From contig CABUDQ010000043.1 of NCBI GenBank assembly GCA_902490365.1, positions 1-18,874 of the forward strand: a stretch of DNA of 18,874 bases, in the 5' to 3' direction. Below, in pieces: positions 7,701 to 13,495 of this stretch. The notes below the pieces were generated by a model, which was not told the DNA's origin, did not search any database, and saw nothing but the letters and a program-made list of their open reading frames with translations. Numbering within the stretch: the stretch's first letter is position 1; each line of letters begins with the position of its first letter. This stretch comes from an uncultured Collinsella sp. (GTDB lineage: Bacteria; Actinomycetota; Coriobacteriia; Coriobacteriales; Coriobacteriaceae). The translations under genes were made by a program, and so were the position numbers.

Positions 7701-7739
7701 AGCAACGCCGGCTTTAACGTAGTCGACCTGATGGGCTAA
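4701..7739 (+). CDS. M16C family zinc metallopeptidase (PreP/Cym1-like)
   Basis: A 1012-residue protein, the usual length for presequence-protease-type M16C enzymes, which degrade short unstructured peptides inside a closed two-half chamber. The inverted zinc motif HxxEH is H80-I-L-E83-H84, with E83 as general base. The third ligand is probably E195 in VVFNEMKG, before the typical ALSDP. The C-terminal half has the RVKGGAYGCGF segment that supplies the conserved Arg/Tyr substrate contacts. No signal peptide is present, so it is probably cytosolic. The ATG at 4701 has AAAGGAG 7 nt upstream; the longer frame from 4638 would run through the promoter. The gene is strongly GC-biased at third positions. 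The IS200 element starts immediately behind its stop codon. Confidence 0.95.
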   Translation: MSTTSTDPRAAAAALLVPGTTCHGFTVERCETVPELDSDAYVLRHTASGARLLYLACNDENKAFAIGFKTPPADSTGVFHILEHSVLCGSAKFPVKEPFVDLIKSSMQTFLNAMTYPDKTIYPVATTNEQDLYNLMDVYLDAVFNPAIYTKPTIFEQEGWHYELDLPEGAEGEGGDSSASLREGTLRYNGVVFNEMKGALSDPMSVLDDAVNAALYPDTAYAHESGGDPRAIPALTYEQFLDTHARHYNPSNSYITLYGDLDVDRALAFLDERYLSQPSAASRRMDAAVAAGEDPSTLAPNPLDAQEPVTCEYKRVEMATTPENALVGLGLVLGSALDRKRTIAADILFEALLGSNEAPVKKAILAAGLGGNVVSYTAAESLQPYELIMLQNAQPGVARELRRVFQDACRDLCEHGVPRERLEAIISSNEYDLRQRDYGIADGVAIACDALSTWLYDDDAATLALKYGPVYEELRGELDGSYFEDLLRELVLENDHMALVELVPVDAAEGSEGAGAAELAAKRDAMTDAELADVVERTAALRAAQEAEDTPEAKATLPRLRVSDIGEARPEPPLVVDTTAPIPCLRHGIPTNRLAYAMQYFDLSCVAFEDLPYVTLLCRLLKQLPTSEHSAEELDNLLAGKLGFLSFTTEVMTQPDVNGARPYLLVSAGALSEKIGALASLPREVWSSTLLADADADRVRDVLTQIRIGLEQGFINNGHSAALGRAMSYSSPSAVVREQLSGVDFYLFLRDLLDHFDERLDDLRAKLAELAGRIFVADGCMASFTGSDEDFDAYWDAAGNLGLGAGDGAGRDALVVPAPCDRHEAFVIPSDICFAASACDPRRLGIDVTGTWAVAANALSYDYLWNEIRVKGGAYGCGFRAAGERQAAFYTYRDPAIDPSIERVERAGAWLGSFEPDEAAFEGFIVSCVSGMDAPVKPYALTKRRNTTYLAGLDPHAREERRAQMLAATPGELRSLGTDVTRIAAESPTCVFGGRDVIAKSNAGFNVVDLMG

Positions 7740-7751
7740 CCACAGCAATCA

Positions 7752-7776
7752 AAACCACCCCTAAAAGGGGTGGTTT
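7752..7776. terminator. Hairpin after the M16 gene: IS right-end signal and/or terminator
   Basis: A perfect 10-bp stem with a 5-nt loop lies 12 bp after the M16 peptidase stop. On the plus strand it is followed by TGGTTTGCTCTT, so it could terminate the peptidase mRNA. Its AAACCACCC stem matches the hairpin at the other end of the IS200 element, so it probably doubles as the transposon right-end recognition structure. Confidence 0.65.
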
Positions 7777-7885
7777 GCTCTTAGGGTATAACCCTTGGAT
7801 TTCCGGCACGCGTCTAAAGGCGCCGGCCCTCACGGGGTTCGGGCCGCACTGCAGGTTGACCCGTGACGGGCCGGTCAAACCGGCG

Positions 7886-8356
7886 CTATTTGCGCCCCGG
7901 CCCCCTATCGAAGGGGTCCTCGTACTCCTTGACGCTCAGCCGGTCGAGCGCGATGTCGGCCTTCTCCTGCTCCCGGATGTACTTCGCGATCGTCGCCTCG
8001 TTCAGGCCGACGGTGGAAACGTAGTAGCCCTCGGCCCAGAACTTCCTGTTGCCGAACTTGTACTTCATGTTCGCGTGCCTGTCGAATACCATCAGCGAGC
8101 TTTTCCCCTTCAGGTAGCCCATCACGCTGGACACGCTGTACTTCGGCGGTATCGCCAGCAGCATGTGGACGTGGTCGGGCATCAGGTGCCCCTCGATGAC
8201 CTCTATCCCCTTGTACTGGCAGAGCTTCCTGAAGATCTCCCCAAGGTCGGACCTTATTTGGTTGTAGATGACTTTGCGCCTATACTTCGGCGTGAACACG
8301 ACGTGGTACTTGCACATCCACTTCGTGTGCGACAGGCTGTAGGCCTTCTGGGCCAT
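7886..8356 (-). CDS. tnpA: IS200-type HUH transposase TnpA (Y1 transposase)
   Basis: A 156-residue Y1 transposase that cuts and joins single-stranded DNA hairpin ends. The HUH metal motif is H62-V-H64 in PDHVHMLL. The nucleophile is Y126 in KYIREQE, with Q130 completing the usual metal set; the spacing is close to that of ISHp608 TnpA. The N-terminal strand KYHVVFTPKYRR is typical. I chose the ATG at 8356, which gives the family's normal length; the longer frame to 8497 runs through the transposon left-end hairpins and would add 47 unrelated residues. A weak GAGAGG lies about 12 nt upstream. All catalytic residues are present, so the enzyme may be active. Confidence 0.95.
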   Translation of the reverse strand: MAQKAYSLSHTKWMCKYHVVFTPKYRRKVIYNQIRSDLGEIFRKLCQYKGIEVIEGHLMPDHVHMLLAIPPKYSVSSVMGYLKGKSSLMVFDRHANMKYKFGNRKFWAEGYYVSTVGLNEATIAKYIREQEKADIALDRLSVKEYEDPFDRGPGRK

Positions 8357-8518
8357 ACGCCACCACCGCCCTCTCGACTCGGATTCCTTGCGGCCTGAAC
8401 AATCGCAAGTGTCCGGCGAGGGGGCGGCTTTGTAAAGCCGGTTGTCCCCACCCGCATAGCGGGTGGTTTCTGATGCGGCGCGCTGCGCGCCCCGCACAGG
8501 CTAAAGCCTTTAAAGCAA

Positions 8519-8555
8519 AACCACTACAAAGGGGACAGGCCCCTTTGTAGTGGTT
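8519..8555. repeat. GGGGACAGG-type hairpin, copy 1
   Basis: Two perfect 16-nt arms (8519-8534 and 8540-8555) flank loop ACAGG. The tip reads AAAGGGGACAGGCCCCTTT. It lies between the IS200 element and the hicAB promoter. A related hairpin follows hicB at 9255-9293. Such hairpins recall REP-like sequences handled by Y1-type transposases, an inference only. It could also insulate hicAB from upstream transcription. Confidence 0.85.
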
Positions 8556-8562
8556 CGAACAC

Positions 8563-8591
8563 TTGTTCTATACGTACACATGTTCTATAGT
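8563..8591 (+). promoter_or_regulatory. Promoter of hicAB
   Basis: A -35 box TTGTTC (8563-8568) and a -10 box TATAGT (8586-8591) are spaced 17 bp apart. Both hexamers sit in a direct repeat of TGTTCTATA (8564-8572 and 8581-8589). The transcript would start near 8598, leaving a ~54-nt leader that contains the palindrome at 8617-8637. Confidence 0.65.
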
Positions 8592-8616
8592 ATGGGTGAT
8601 TGCATCGGATCTAAAT

Positions 8617-8637
8617 TGCAACTAGAATATAGTTGCA
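8617..8637. promoter_or_regulatory. Putative HicB operator palindrome
   Basis: TGCAACTA (8617-8624) and TAGTTGCA (8630-8637) form a perfect 8+5+8 inverted repeat just downstream of the hicAB promoter and 14 bp before the hicA start. HicB antitoxins with a ribbon-helix-helix bind such palindromes to autoregulate. Assignment rests on position and symmetry. Confidence 0.6.
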
Positions 8638-8651
8638 GAATGTGAGGCGGG

Positions 8652-8915
8652 ATGACTCGAGCCGATAAACTCATCGCCCAACTGTTTAGCCGCCCTTCGA
8701 CGTATCGGTATGCCGATTTTTTAAAAGTCATGGCCTCATATGGCTTTGAAATGGACAGCAAAGGCAAGACATCCGGATCGCGCATTCGCTTCTACAGGCC
8801 CTCAGATGGCAGGATGTTCGTGATGCACGCGCCTCATCCATCTGACGAATTGACAGCGGGGACAATTCGAAACATCGTTCGATTTCTGCAGGATGTCGGA
8901 GGCAGTCATGAGTAA
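8652..8915 (+). CDS. hicA: HicA family toxin (mRNA interferase)
   Basis: An 87-residue HicA-like toxin; family members are small double-stranded-RNA-binding-fold RNases that cleave mRNA when free of antitoxin. The body (YADFLKVMASYGFEMD, then a basic strand, then FVMHAPHPSDELTAGTIRNIVRFL) fits the fold. In classical HicA the first strand carries a GSHH catalytic histidine; here the site reads SGSR (41-44). The later HAPHP (H59, H62) is kept, so this belongs to the GSR-type subfamily and its active site may differ. GAGG lies 4 nt before the ATG. The gene overlaps hicB by 8 bp. Base composition is less GC-rich than the flanking core genes, consistent with transfer. Confidence 0.88.
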   Translation: MTRADKLIAQLFSRPSTYRYADFLKVMASYGFEMDSKGKTSGSRIRFYRPSDGRMFVMHAPHPSDELTAGTIRNIVRFLQDVGGSHE

Positions 8916-9237
8916 CGTTTTGGCATACAAGGGCTATTTCGCCCCAGTCGAGTTCGATGCCGAGCAGCATGTACTAACAGGTATGGTCGCCGGCATTAGG
9001 GACGCAATTGTATTTGAAGGCTCCACGGCTGAAGAAGTGGAGCAATGCTTCCACGACGCCGTCGACGATTACCTTGAGTTTTGTGCCGAAAAGGGCAAGG
9101 AACCAGAGCGGGCTTTTAAGGGCTCGTTCAATGTGAGAACAGGCTCCGAGCTTCACAAGCAGGCAGCACTGGCGGCGGCAAAGAAGGGCGAGTCACTCAA
9201 TAAGTTTGTGACCGAAGCAATCGCCGCGGCGTTATAG
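8908..9237 (+). CDS. hicB: HicB family antitoxin with ribbon-helix-helix domain
   Basis: A 109-residue HicB antitoxin that neutralises HicA and represses the operon. Residues 1-65 are the degenerate RNase-H-like fold (YKGYFAPVEFDAEQHVLTGMV, FEGSTAEEVEQCFHDAVDDYLEFC). The C-terminal part (FNVRTGSELHKQAALAA and SLNKFVTEAI) is a ribbon-helix-helix DNA-binding unit. The ATG at 8908 was chosen for GGAGG 5 nt upstream; the start at 8893 would place that signal inside the gene. The 8-bp overlap with hicA suggests translational coupling. A GGGGACAGG-type hairpin follows 17 bp after the stop. Confidence 0.93.
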   Translation: MSNVLAYKGYFAPVEFDAEQHVLTGMVAGIRDAIVFEGSTAEEVEQCFHDAVDDYLEFCAEKGKEPERAFKGSFNVRTGSELHKQAALAAAKKGESLNKFVTEAIAAAL

Positions 9238-9254
9238 CGTTAACGCATGGGCCA

Positions 9255-9293
9255 AAACCACCACAAAGGGGACAGGCACCTTTGTGGTGGTTT
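9255..9293. repeat. GGGGACAGG-type hairpin, copy 2
   Basis: Two perfect 15-nt arms (9255-9269 and 9279-9293) enclose GGACAGGCA. Sequence and tip closely match the hairpin at 8519-8555. It can act as the hicAB terminator, and together with copy 1 it brackets the toxin-antitoxin pair. Confidence 0.85.
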
Positions 9294-9310
9294 CGACATT
9301 TGCCCAGATA

Positions 9311-9348
9311 AAACCTGCCAAAATAAACCTGCCCTTTTTGGTAGGTTT
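9311..9348 (+). promoter_or_regulatory. AT-rich hairpin before the folate cyclo-ligase gene
   Basis: AAACCTGCCAAAA (9311-9323) pairs with TTTTGGTAGGTTT (9336-9348) with one G-T wobble, around a 12-nt loop. AAACCTGCC also recurs within the loop at 9325-9333. It ends 16 bp before the start codon, close to the ribosome binding site, so it may affect transcription or initiation of the gene behind it; no known riboswitch fits. Confidence 0.5.
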
Positions 9349-9364
9349 GGGAGAGGAAGCCGGG

Positions 9365-9961
9365 ATGGACAAGGCTGAGTTGCGGCGGGCGGTGATTGCT
9401 CGGCGCGATGCTCTTGATTTGGACTTGCGGGCGGCGAAGTCTGCTGATATCTGTGCGCGGCTGGTTGAGCTGCTGGGCCGCTTGGATGCCGCGGCGCCGC
9501 ACACCGTTGCCGTCTATGCCGCGATGGGTTCCGAAGTCGACTCAGCCGCGTTTGCCGCAGCTGCCGCCAAACGTGGCTGGCGCGTGGCCTATCCGTGCAT
9601 GCTCTCGGCAACAGACGCCGCAGCTTGTGGCCAGCGCATGTGTATGCGGGCAGTTGCTGCCGGCGACGCGGACGCGGCTACGTTTATCGCCCACCCCACG
9701 CGGGCCTTTGCGGCCACGGACATCGACAGCAGCCGCTTCCCTATCGTGCCTGCCGAAGCTCTCGACATGATCGTCGCGCCGCTCGTAGCATTCGACCGCA
9801 CCGGCACGCGCCTAGGCTACGGCGGCGGCTGCTATGACCGCTACCTGCCCATGCTCTCGCCCGTATGTCAAATCGTCGGCATCGCCTTTGACGAACAGCG
9901 CGTCGACCACATCCCCACCGACGCCCACGATCTGCCGCTGCCCCACATCATCAGCGCCTAA
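9365..9961 (+). CDS. 5-formyltetrahydrofolate cyclo-ligase
   Basis: A 198-residue enzyme that uses ATP to turn 5-formyl-THF into 5,10-methenyl-THF, returning a storage or inhibitory folate to one-carbon metabolism. The signature GYGGGCYDR (151-159) matches the family's GxGGGYYDR, with Cys at one Tyr position. The N-terminal LRRAVIARRDAL is the usual ATP/phosphate-binding start. VAVYAAMGSEVDS and the end segment LPLPH also fit. The ATG at 9365 has GAGGA 7 nt upstream; the longer frame from 9284 runs through the hairpins. Its 3' end converges on metA with only 42 bp between. Confidence 0.95.
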   Translation: MDKAELRRAVIARRDALDLDLRAAKSADICARLVELLGRLDAAAPHTVAVYAAMGSEVDSAAFAAAAAKRGWRVAYPCMLSATDAAACGQRMCMRAVAAGDADAATFIAHPTRAFAATDIDSSRFPIVPAEALDMIVAPLVAFDRTGTRLGYGGGCYDRYLPMLSPVCQIVGIAFDEQRVDHIPTDAHDLPLPHIISA

Positions 9962-10003
9962 CCGCTGCCACATCAGCCACGGCTACAGCGGCATCATCGC
10001 AGC

Positions 10004-10930
10004 CTAGTGCTCCTCGCCGGCGCGTGCTAGGTCGTAGGGCGTGGTTTGATAGACGTAGTAGTTGAGCCAGTTGGTGTAGAACAGCTGAGCCTGGCTGCGC
10101 CAGACGTTTCGCGGCTCGGCGGTGGGGTCGTCGCCCGGAAAGTAATGCGCCGGCACCTGAGGGTTGAGCCCGCGCTTCACGTCGCGCTCGTACTCCAGGC
10201 GCAGCGTGTCGGTATCGTACTCGGGGTGGCCAAATACAAAAAAGCGACGGCTGTCGGTCGACTTGACGATGTACAGGCCCACCTCGTCGGACACGGCCAC
10301 AACCTCAAGCTGCGGCTCGGCCTCCACGTCCTCGCGGCGCACATCGGTGTTGCGCGAATGCACGGCATAAAAACGGTCGTCAAAGCCGCGGACCAGCGGG
10401 CTTTGCGGCTTCACCAGATAATGCTCAAATACGCCGCTCGCCTTTGCCGGCAGGTCGTACTTCTGGATACCGTAATGATGGTAGAGCCCCGCCTGCGCGC
10501 CCCAACAAATGTGCAGCGTGGAGTGCACGTGCGTGGTGGACCAATCCATGATCTGGCAGAGCTCGGGCCAGTAGTCGACCTCCTCGAACGGCATCTGCTC
10601 CACCGGCGCGCCCGTGATGATCAGGCCGTCGTAGTGGATGTCGCGGATGTCGTCGAACGTGCGATAGAACGTCTCCAGGTGGCCGGCGCTCACATGCGTG
10701 GCCTCGTGCGTCTTGGTGCGCAGCAGGTCCACCTCCACCTGCAGCGGCGTGTTGGAGAGCTTGCGCATGATCTGCGTCTCGGTAGCGATTTTGGTGGGCA
10801 TGAGGTTGAGGATGAGCACGCGCAGCGGACGGATGTCCTGGTGCAGCGCGCGGTACTCGGTCATGACAAAGATGTTCTCGCTCTCGAGCTGCGCGGCTGC
10901 AGGGAGGGCGTCAGGGATGCGAATGGGCAT
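10004..10930 (-). CDS. metA: Homoserine O-acetyltransferase, MetA type
   Basis: A 308-residue MetA that acylates homoserine as the first committed step of methionine synthesis in the cytosol. The catalytic nucleophile is C142 (HICWGAQAG); H235 and E237 (FGHPEYD) complete the triad. Residue 111, which sets acyl-donor choice in this family, is Glu (ITGAPVE), the acetyl-CoA type; succinyl-CoA enzymes such as that of E. coli have Gly there. The name homoserine O-succinyltransferase, often transferred by homology, is therefore probably wrong here. AAGGAG precedes the ATG with good spacing. No SAM riboswitch or T-box fits in the short upstream region shared with the divergent dehydrogenase gene. 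Confidence 0.96.
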   Translation of the reverse strand: MPIRIPDALPAAAQLESENIFVMTEYRALHQDIRPLRVLILNLMPTKIATETQIMRKLSNTPLQVEVDLLRTKTHEATHVSAGHLETFYRTFDDIRDIHYDGLIITGAPVEQMPFEEVDYWPELCQIMDWSTTHVHSTLHICWGAQAGLYHHYGIQKYDLPAKASGVFEHYLVKPQSPLVRGFDDRFYAVHSRNTDVRREDVEAEPQLEVVAVSDEVGLYIVKSTDSRRFFVFGHPEYDTDTLRLEYERDVKRGLNPQVPAHYFPGDDPTAEPRNVWRSQAQLFYTNWLNYYVYQTTPYDLARAGEEH

Positions 10931-11098
10931 GGATGCTCCTTACGAGTCAGTTGCAGCTATGGTACAACGACCGGCCCCATCCGCGCGAGCACATCGCCCC
11001 GCGATGCCGCCGGCGGCCCAAATCACTCCAAAAGTAGAGATTACGGCTTGTCCCAAAAATCTGTGGCGCTTTAGCCTAGCAAAGTGGCAACAGGACGC

Positions 11099-11104
11099 TA
11101 CAAT
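11099..11104 (+). promoter_or_regulatory. Candidate -10 box of the hydroxyacid dehydrogenase gene
   Basis: TACAAT lies 37 nt before the ATG at 11142, giving a leader of about 30 nt. No clear -35 box appears at standard spacing. The rest of the 211-bp divergent region (10931-11141) shows no other structure that I can support. Confidence 0.45.
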
Positions 11105-11141
11105 GGTTCGACGCGAAAAACTCGGCCGAAAGGATACATAT

Positions 11142-12119
11142 ATGTACCAGACGCGTAAGATCGGTGTGGTCGGCCAGGGCCACGTGGGAGCGCATGTCGC
11201 CAACAGCCTGCTCATGCAGGGCATTGCCGATGAGCTGTACCTGTGCGATATCAACGAGGCCAAGGTAACGTCCGAGGTCCAGGACCTGCGCGACTCCCTT
11301 TCGTTTGTCCCGTACAACACCAAGATCGTCAACTGCTACGACCACTACGAGGAGCTGGCCTGCTGCGACGTCATCGTCAACGCCGCCGGCAAGGTCGCGC
11401 TGGCCGCCGGCAACCGCGACGGCGAGCTGTTCTTTACCACCGACGCCGTCCGCACCTTTGCCAAGCGCATCGTCGACGCCGGCTTTGACGGCATCTTCGT
11501 GAGCATCTCCAACCCCTGCGACGTCGTGTGCACCGAGCTGTGGCACCTGACCGGCTACGATCCCAAGAAGATCATCGGCTCGGGCTGCGGTCTGGACTCC
11601 GCCCGTCTGCGCACCGAGATCTCCAAGAAGGTCGGCGTGAGCCCCAAGTCCATCGATGCCTACATGATCGGCGAGCACGGCTTTAGCCAGCTGGCAGCCT
11701 TTAAGGCCGCGACCATCGCCGGCAAAAGCCTTAACGAGCTTCAGGCCGAGAACCCCGACAAGTACGCCTTCGACCACATGGAGATCGAGGAGCTCGCGCG
11801 CAAGGGCGGCTATGTGACCTACGCCGGCAAACAGTGCACCGAGTACGCCGTCGCCAACTCCGCCGCGCGCGTCTGCGCCGCCGTTCTGCACAACGAGCAC
11901 GCCGTGCTGTCGGCCTCTACGCTCATGACCGGCCAGTATGGCGAGGAGGGCATCTTCACCTCCCTGCCGTGCGTGATTGGTGCCGAGGGCGTCGAGGAGG
12001 TCTACACGCTCGACCTGTCTGAGCACGAGCTCGAGGGCTTCCACAAGAGCTGCCAGCACATCCGCGACAACATCGCCCAGCTCGACTGGTGGGACGCCGA
12101 GGCATACGACGCCAAGTAG
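11142..12119 (+). CDS. L-2-hydroxyacid dehydrogenase (L-HicDH/LDH-like)
   Basis: A 325-residue NAD-dependent dehydrogenase of the lactate/malate family. The Rossmann motif is GQGHVG (11-16), with D36 for NAD preference. D152/R155 (LDSARL) and H179 (GEHG) form the catalytic relay and substrate carboxylate site. The specificity loop reads AAGKVALAAGNRDG: the Gln of true L-lactate dehydrogenases is replaced by Ala and the catalytic Arg is R92. The whole protein, including ISNPCDVV and EELARKGGYVTYAGK, recalls L-2-hydroxyisocaproate dehydrogenase of lactic acid bacteria. It may reduce branched or aromatic 2-oxo acids; lactate dehydrogenase is the alternative. AAAGGA precedes the ATG. A strong terminator follows. 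Confidence 0.9.
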   Translation: MYQTRKIGVVGQGHVGAHVANSLLMQGIADELYLCDINEAKVTSEVQDLRDSLSFVPYNTKIVNCYDHYEELACCDVIVNAAGKVALAAGNRDGELFFTTDAVRTFAKRIVDAGFDGIFVSISNPCDVVCTELWHLTGYDPKKIIGSGCGLDSARLRTEISKKVGVSPKSIDAYMIGEHGFSQLAAFKAATIAGKSLNELQAENPDKYAFDHMEIEELARKGGYVTYAGKQCTEYAVANSAARVCAAVLHNEHAVLSASTLMTGQYGEEGIFTSLPCVIGAEGVEEVYTLDLSEHELEGFHKSCQHIRDNIAQLDWWDAEAYDAK

Positions 12120-12160
12120 GCCGCTGGCTGCCGCAACCTTGCGAATCTAAGCGCGATACT

Positions 12161-12202
12161 AAGCGGGCCGCGCCGGAAATCCCCGGCGCGGCCCGCTTTT
12201 TT
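12161..12202 (+). terminator. Terminator of the hydroxyacid dehydrogenase gene
   Basis: A perfect 16-bp GC-rich stem (12161-12176 / 12183-12198) with loop AAATCC is followed by six T residues (12197-12202), starting 41 bp after the stop codon. Confidence 0.93.
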
Positions 12203-12227
12203 GACTCACGCAGTGCCCTTGCGAATC

Positions 12228-12406
12228 GAAGGTGAATACTTTTCCGCGATGTGAACGAGCAAAATCGGACCCCCGAAGCATCGACACTTTTCAGACGTCG
12301 TTTCCTGCGATTTCGTCGAGTTTTTCCTGCGGTTTTGTCGCAAAAAAGTGTGGATGCTTCGGGGGTCCAAAACAGGTCGTTCACTTCGCGGAAAAGTATT
12401 CGACTT
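12228..12406. repeat. Large palindromic repeat, copy 2
   Basis: The 58-nt arms (12234-12291 and 12344-12401) are close inverted repeats beginning GAATACTTTTCCGCG and containing GGACCCCCGAAGCAT, matching copy 1 at 383-560. The core is in the opposite orientation to copy 1 and holds CCTGCGATTTC (12304-12314) and CCTGCGGTTTT (12326-12336), again 22 bp apart. The element lies between the convergent dehydrogenase and SIS genes, beyond an independent terminator, so termination alone does not explain it. The remaining bases of 12120-12497 hold a minor GC-rich hairpin (12447-12475). Confidence 0.88.
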
Positions 12407-12497
12407 CGTTTTCGCGCAGACACGAATCCGGCCGCCACAATGCGAAACGGGGCCCGCGCGCAGCACAGACCCCGTCAAAAAAGATAATTCCCGGTGT

Positions 12498-13466
12498 CTA
12501 GTACTGCTCGATGCCCATGTAGCGACGAACCTCGGGGCTGTGGTCGAACACCTTGCCGCGGGCGGCGCGCAGCTCGCAGCTCATGTTGTAGAAGAAGATC
12601 GGCTCCAGGTACGAACGCACGCTGGCAGGCACGTCGCCCACGCCGTACTCGAGTGCGTCGAGCACCATGACCGTATCGGTGTGCGTGTTGAGGAACGCCA
12701 GCGCGCGCTCCTCCATGGGGCGGCACTCGCCCGATCCGAGCTGCACAAAGTAGAACACGCCGGGCTCGGTGGCTTCGAACGGGCCGTGGAAGTACTCGCC
12801 GGAGTGGATGTAGCAGCAGTGCTGCCACTGCATCTCCATGAGCGAGCAGATGGCCATGGCGTAGGTCTGGCTAAAGTTGGGGCCGGAGCCCAGGATATAG
12901 AAGAACTTGTGCTGCTGGCAGAGCTCGGCAAAGCGATCACCCAGCTCGGCGTTGACCTTCTCGCGGGCGGCGGGCAGCAGCGCGTCCATCTGCTTAAGGC
13001 CGGCATACATGTCGGCGAGCGCCTCGTAGCCCTCCTGCTGGTCGAGCAGCTCGGCAGCCATTAGCACGCCAATGCCCTGCGGGACCTCGGCCTGCGACTC
13101 GCCCTTGCCCCACGGATAGACCCAGGTGGTCCACTTGCCGTTGTCGATCTTGGAACCCGCATAGTCGGTCATAGTCACGACCTCGGCACCGGCAGCCAGC
13201 GCCATCTCGCAACCGTCGACGACCTCCTGCGTGTTACCGCTGTGGCTGCAGGCGACGACGAGCGACTTCGGCCCCAGGCTCTTGGGGGCCATCAGGCAAA
13301 ACTCGCGCGCGGTGTAGACCGTCGAGGCAAACGTAGTGGCCTCGCGCTTGAGCAGCTCGTTAGCCGGCATCAGGTCGATCATCGAACCGCCGCAGGCGAT
13401 CCAAAACACGTTCTCAATCTTGCCCTTGCGCTCGATAATTTCCTGAATCAGATCGTGTGCGTTCAC
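12498..13466 (-). CDS. SIS domain sugar-phosphate protein, FrlB-like fructosamine-6-phosphate deglycase
   Basis: A 322-residue protein with two SIS domains. The first has CSHSGNTQEV (73-82), the phosphosugar-binding loop. The second starts at GSGPNFSQTYAMAICSLMEMQW and includes HSGEYFHGPFE (221-231), characteristic of FrlB/FraB-type deglycases, which split 6-phosphofructosamines (Amadori products) into glucose-6-phosphate and an amine. The substrate is not fixed by sequence, and no matching kinase or PTS gene is in the window. The start is GTG at 13466, with AAGGAGGAG 7 nt upstream. Transcription is probably controlled by the adjacent GntR/UTRA regulator through two operators at 13523-13607. 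Confidence 0.85.
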   Translation of the reverse strand: MNAHDLIQEIIERKGKIENVFWIACGGSMIDLMPANELLKREATTFASTVYTAREFCLMAPKSLGPKSLVVACSHSGNTQEVVDGCEMALAAGAEVVTMTDYAGSKIDNGKWTTWVYPWGKGESQAEVPQGIGVLMAAELLDQQEGYEALADMYAGLKQMDALLPAAREKVNAELGDRFAELCQQHKFFYILGSGPNFSQTYAMAICSLMEMQWQHCCYIHSGEYFHGPFEATEPGVFYFVQLGSGECRPMEERALAFLNTHTDTVMVLDALEYGVGDVPASVRSYLEPIFFYNMSCELRAARGKVFDHSPEVRRYMGIEQY

Positions 13467-13495
13467 CGTGACGCTCCTCCTTATGTGGCAGCTTT

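Larger units (their letters stand above)
7741..8470 (-). mobile_element. IS200-type insertion sequence (IS200/IS605 family, tnpA only)
   Basis: The element contains one HUH transposase gene and no tnpB. Both ends carry hairpins of similar sequence, as expected for TnpA recognition sites. The left end (before tnpA) has CCACCCGC-ATA-GCGGGTGG (8448-8466). The right end has AAACCACCCC-TAAAA-GGGGTGGTTT (7752-7776). A further perfect hairpin CGGCTTT-GT-AAAGCCG (8425-8440) and a large imperfect stem between tnpA and the right end (GCGCCGG 7820-7826 / CCGGCGC 7880-7886) add to the picture. Family members make no target duplication, so the exact ends cannot be fixed here; the limits given are approximate. 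Confidence 0.8.

Noticed and set aside
9962..10003. Possible terminator between the convergent folate cyclo-ligase and metA genes (CCGCTG 9962-9967 / CAGCGG 9986-9991)
   Set aside because: Only a 6-bp stem and no T run on either strand; too weak to call.
10931..11141. SAM riboswitch or T-box upstream of metA
   Set aside because: The region is short and shows no K-turn, anti-terminator pair or T-box sequence.
12447..12475. GC-rich hairpin ACGGGG/CCCCGT next to AAAAAA, near the end of the SIS gene
   Set aside because: For minus-strand transcription the T run comes before the stem rather than after it, so it does not fit an intrinsic terminator.
12232..12501. Short open frames on both strands within 12206-12501
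   Set aside because: They translate the arms of the palindromic repeat and differ between the two copies; no ribosome binding site fits.
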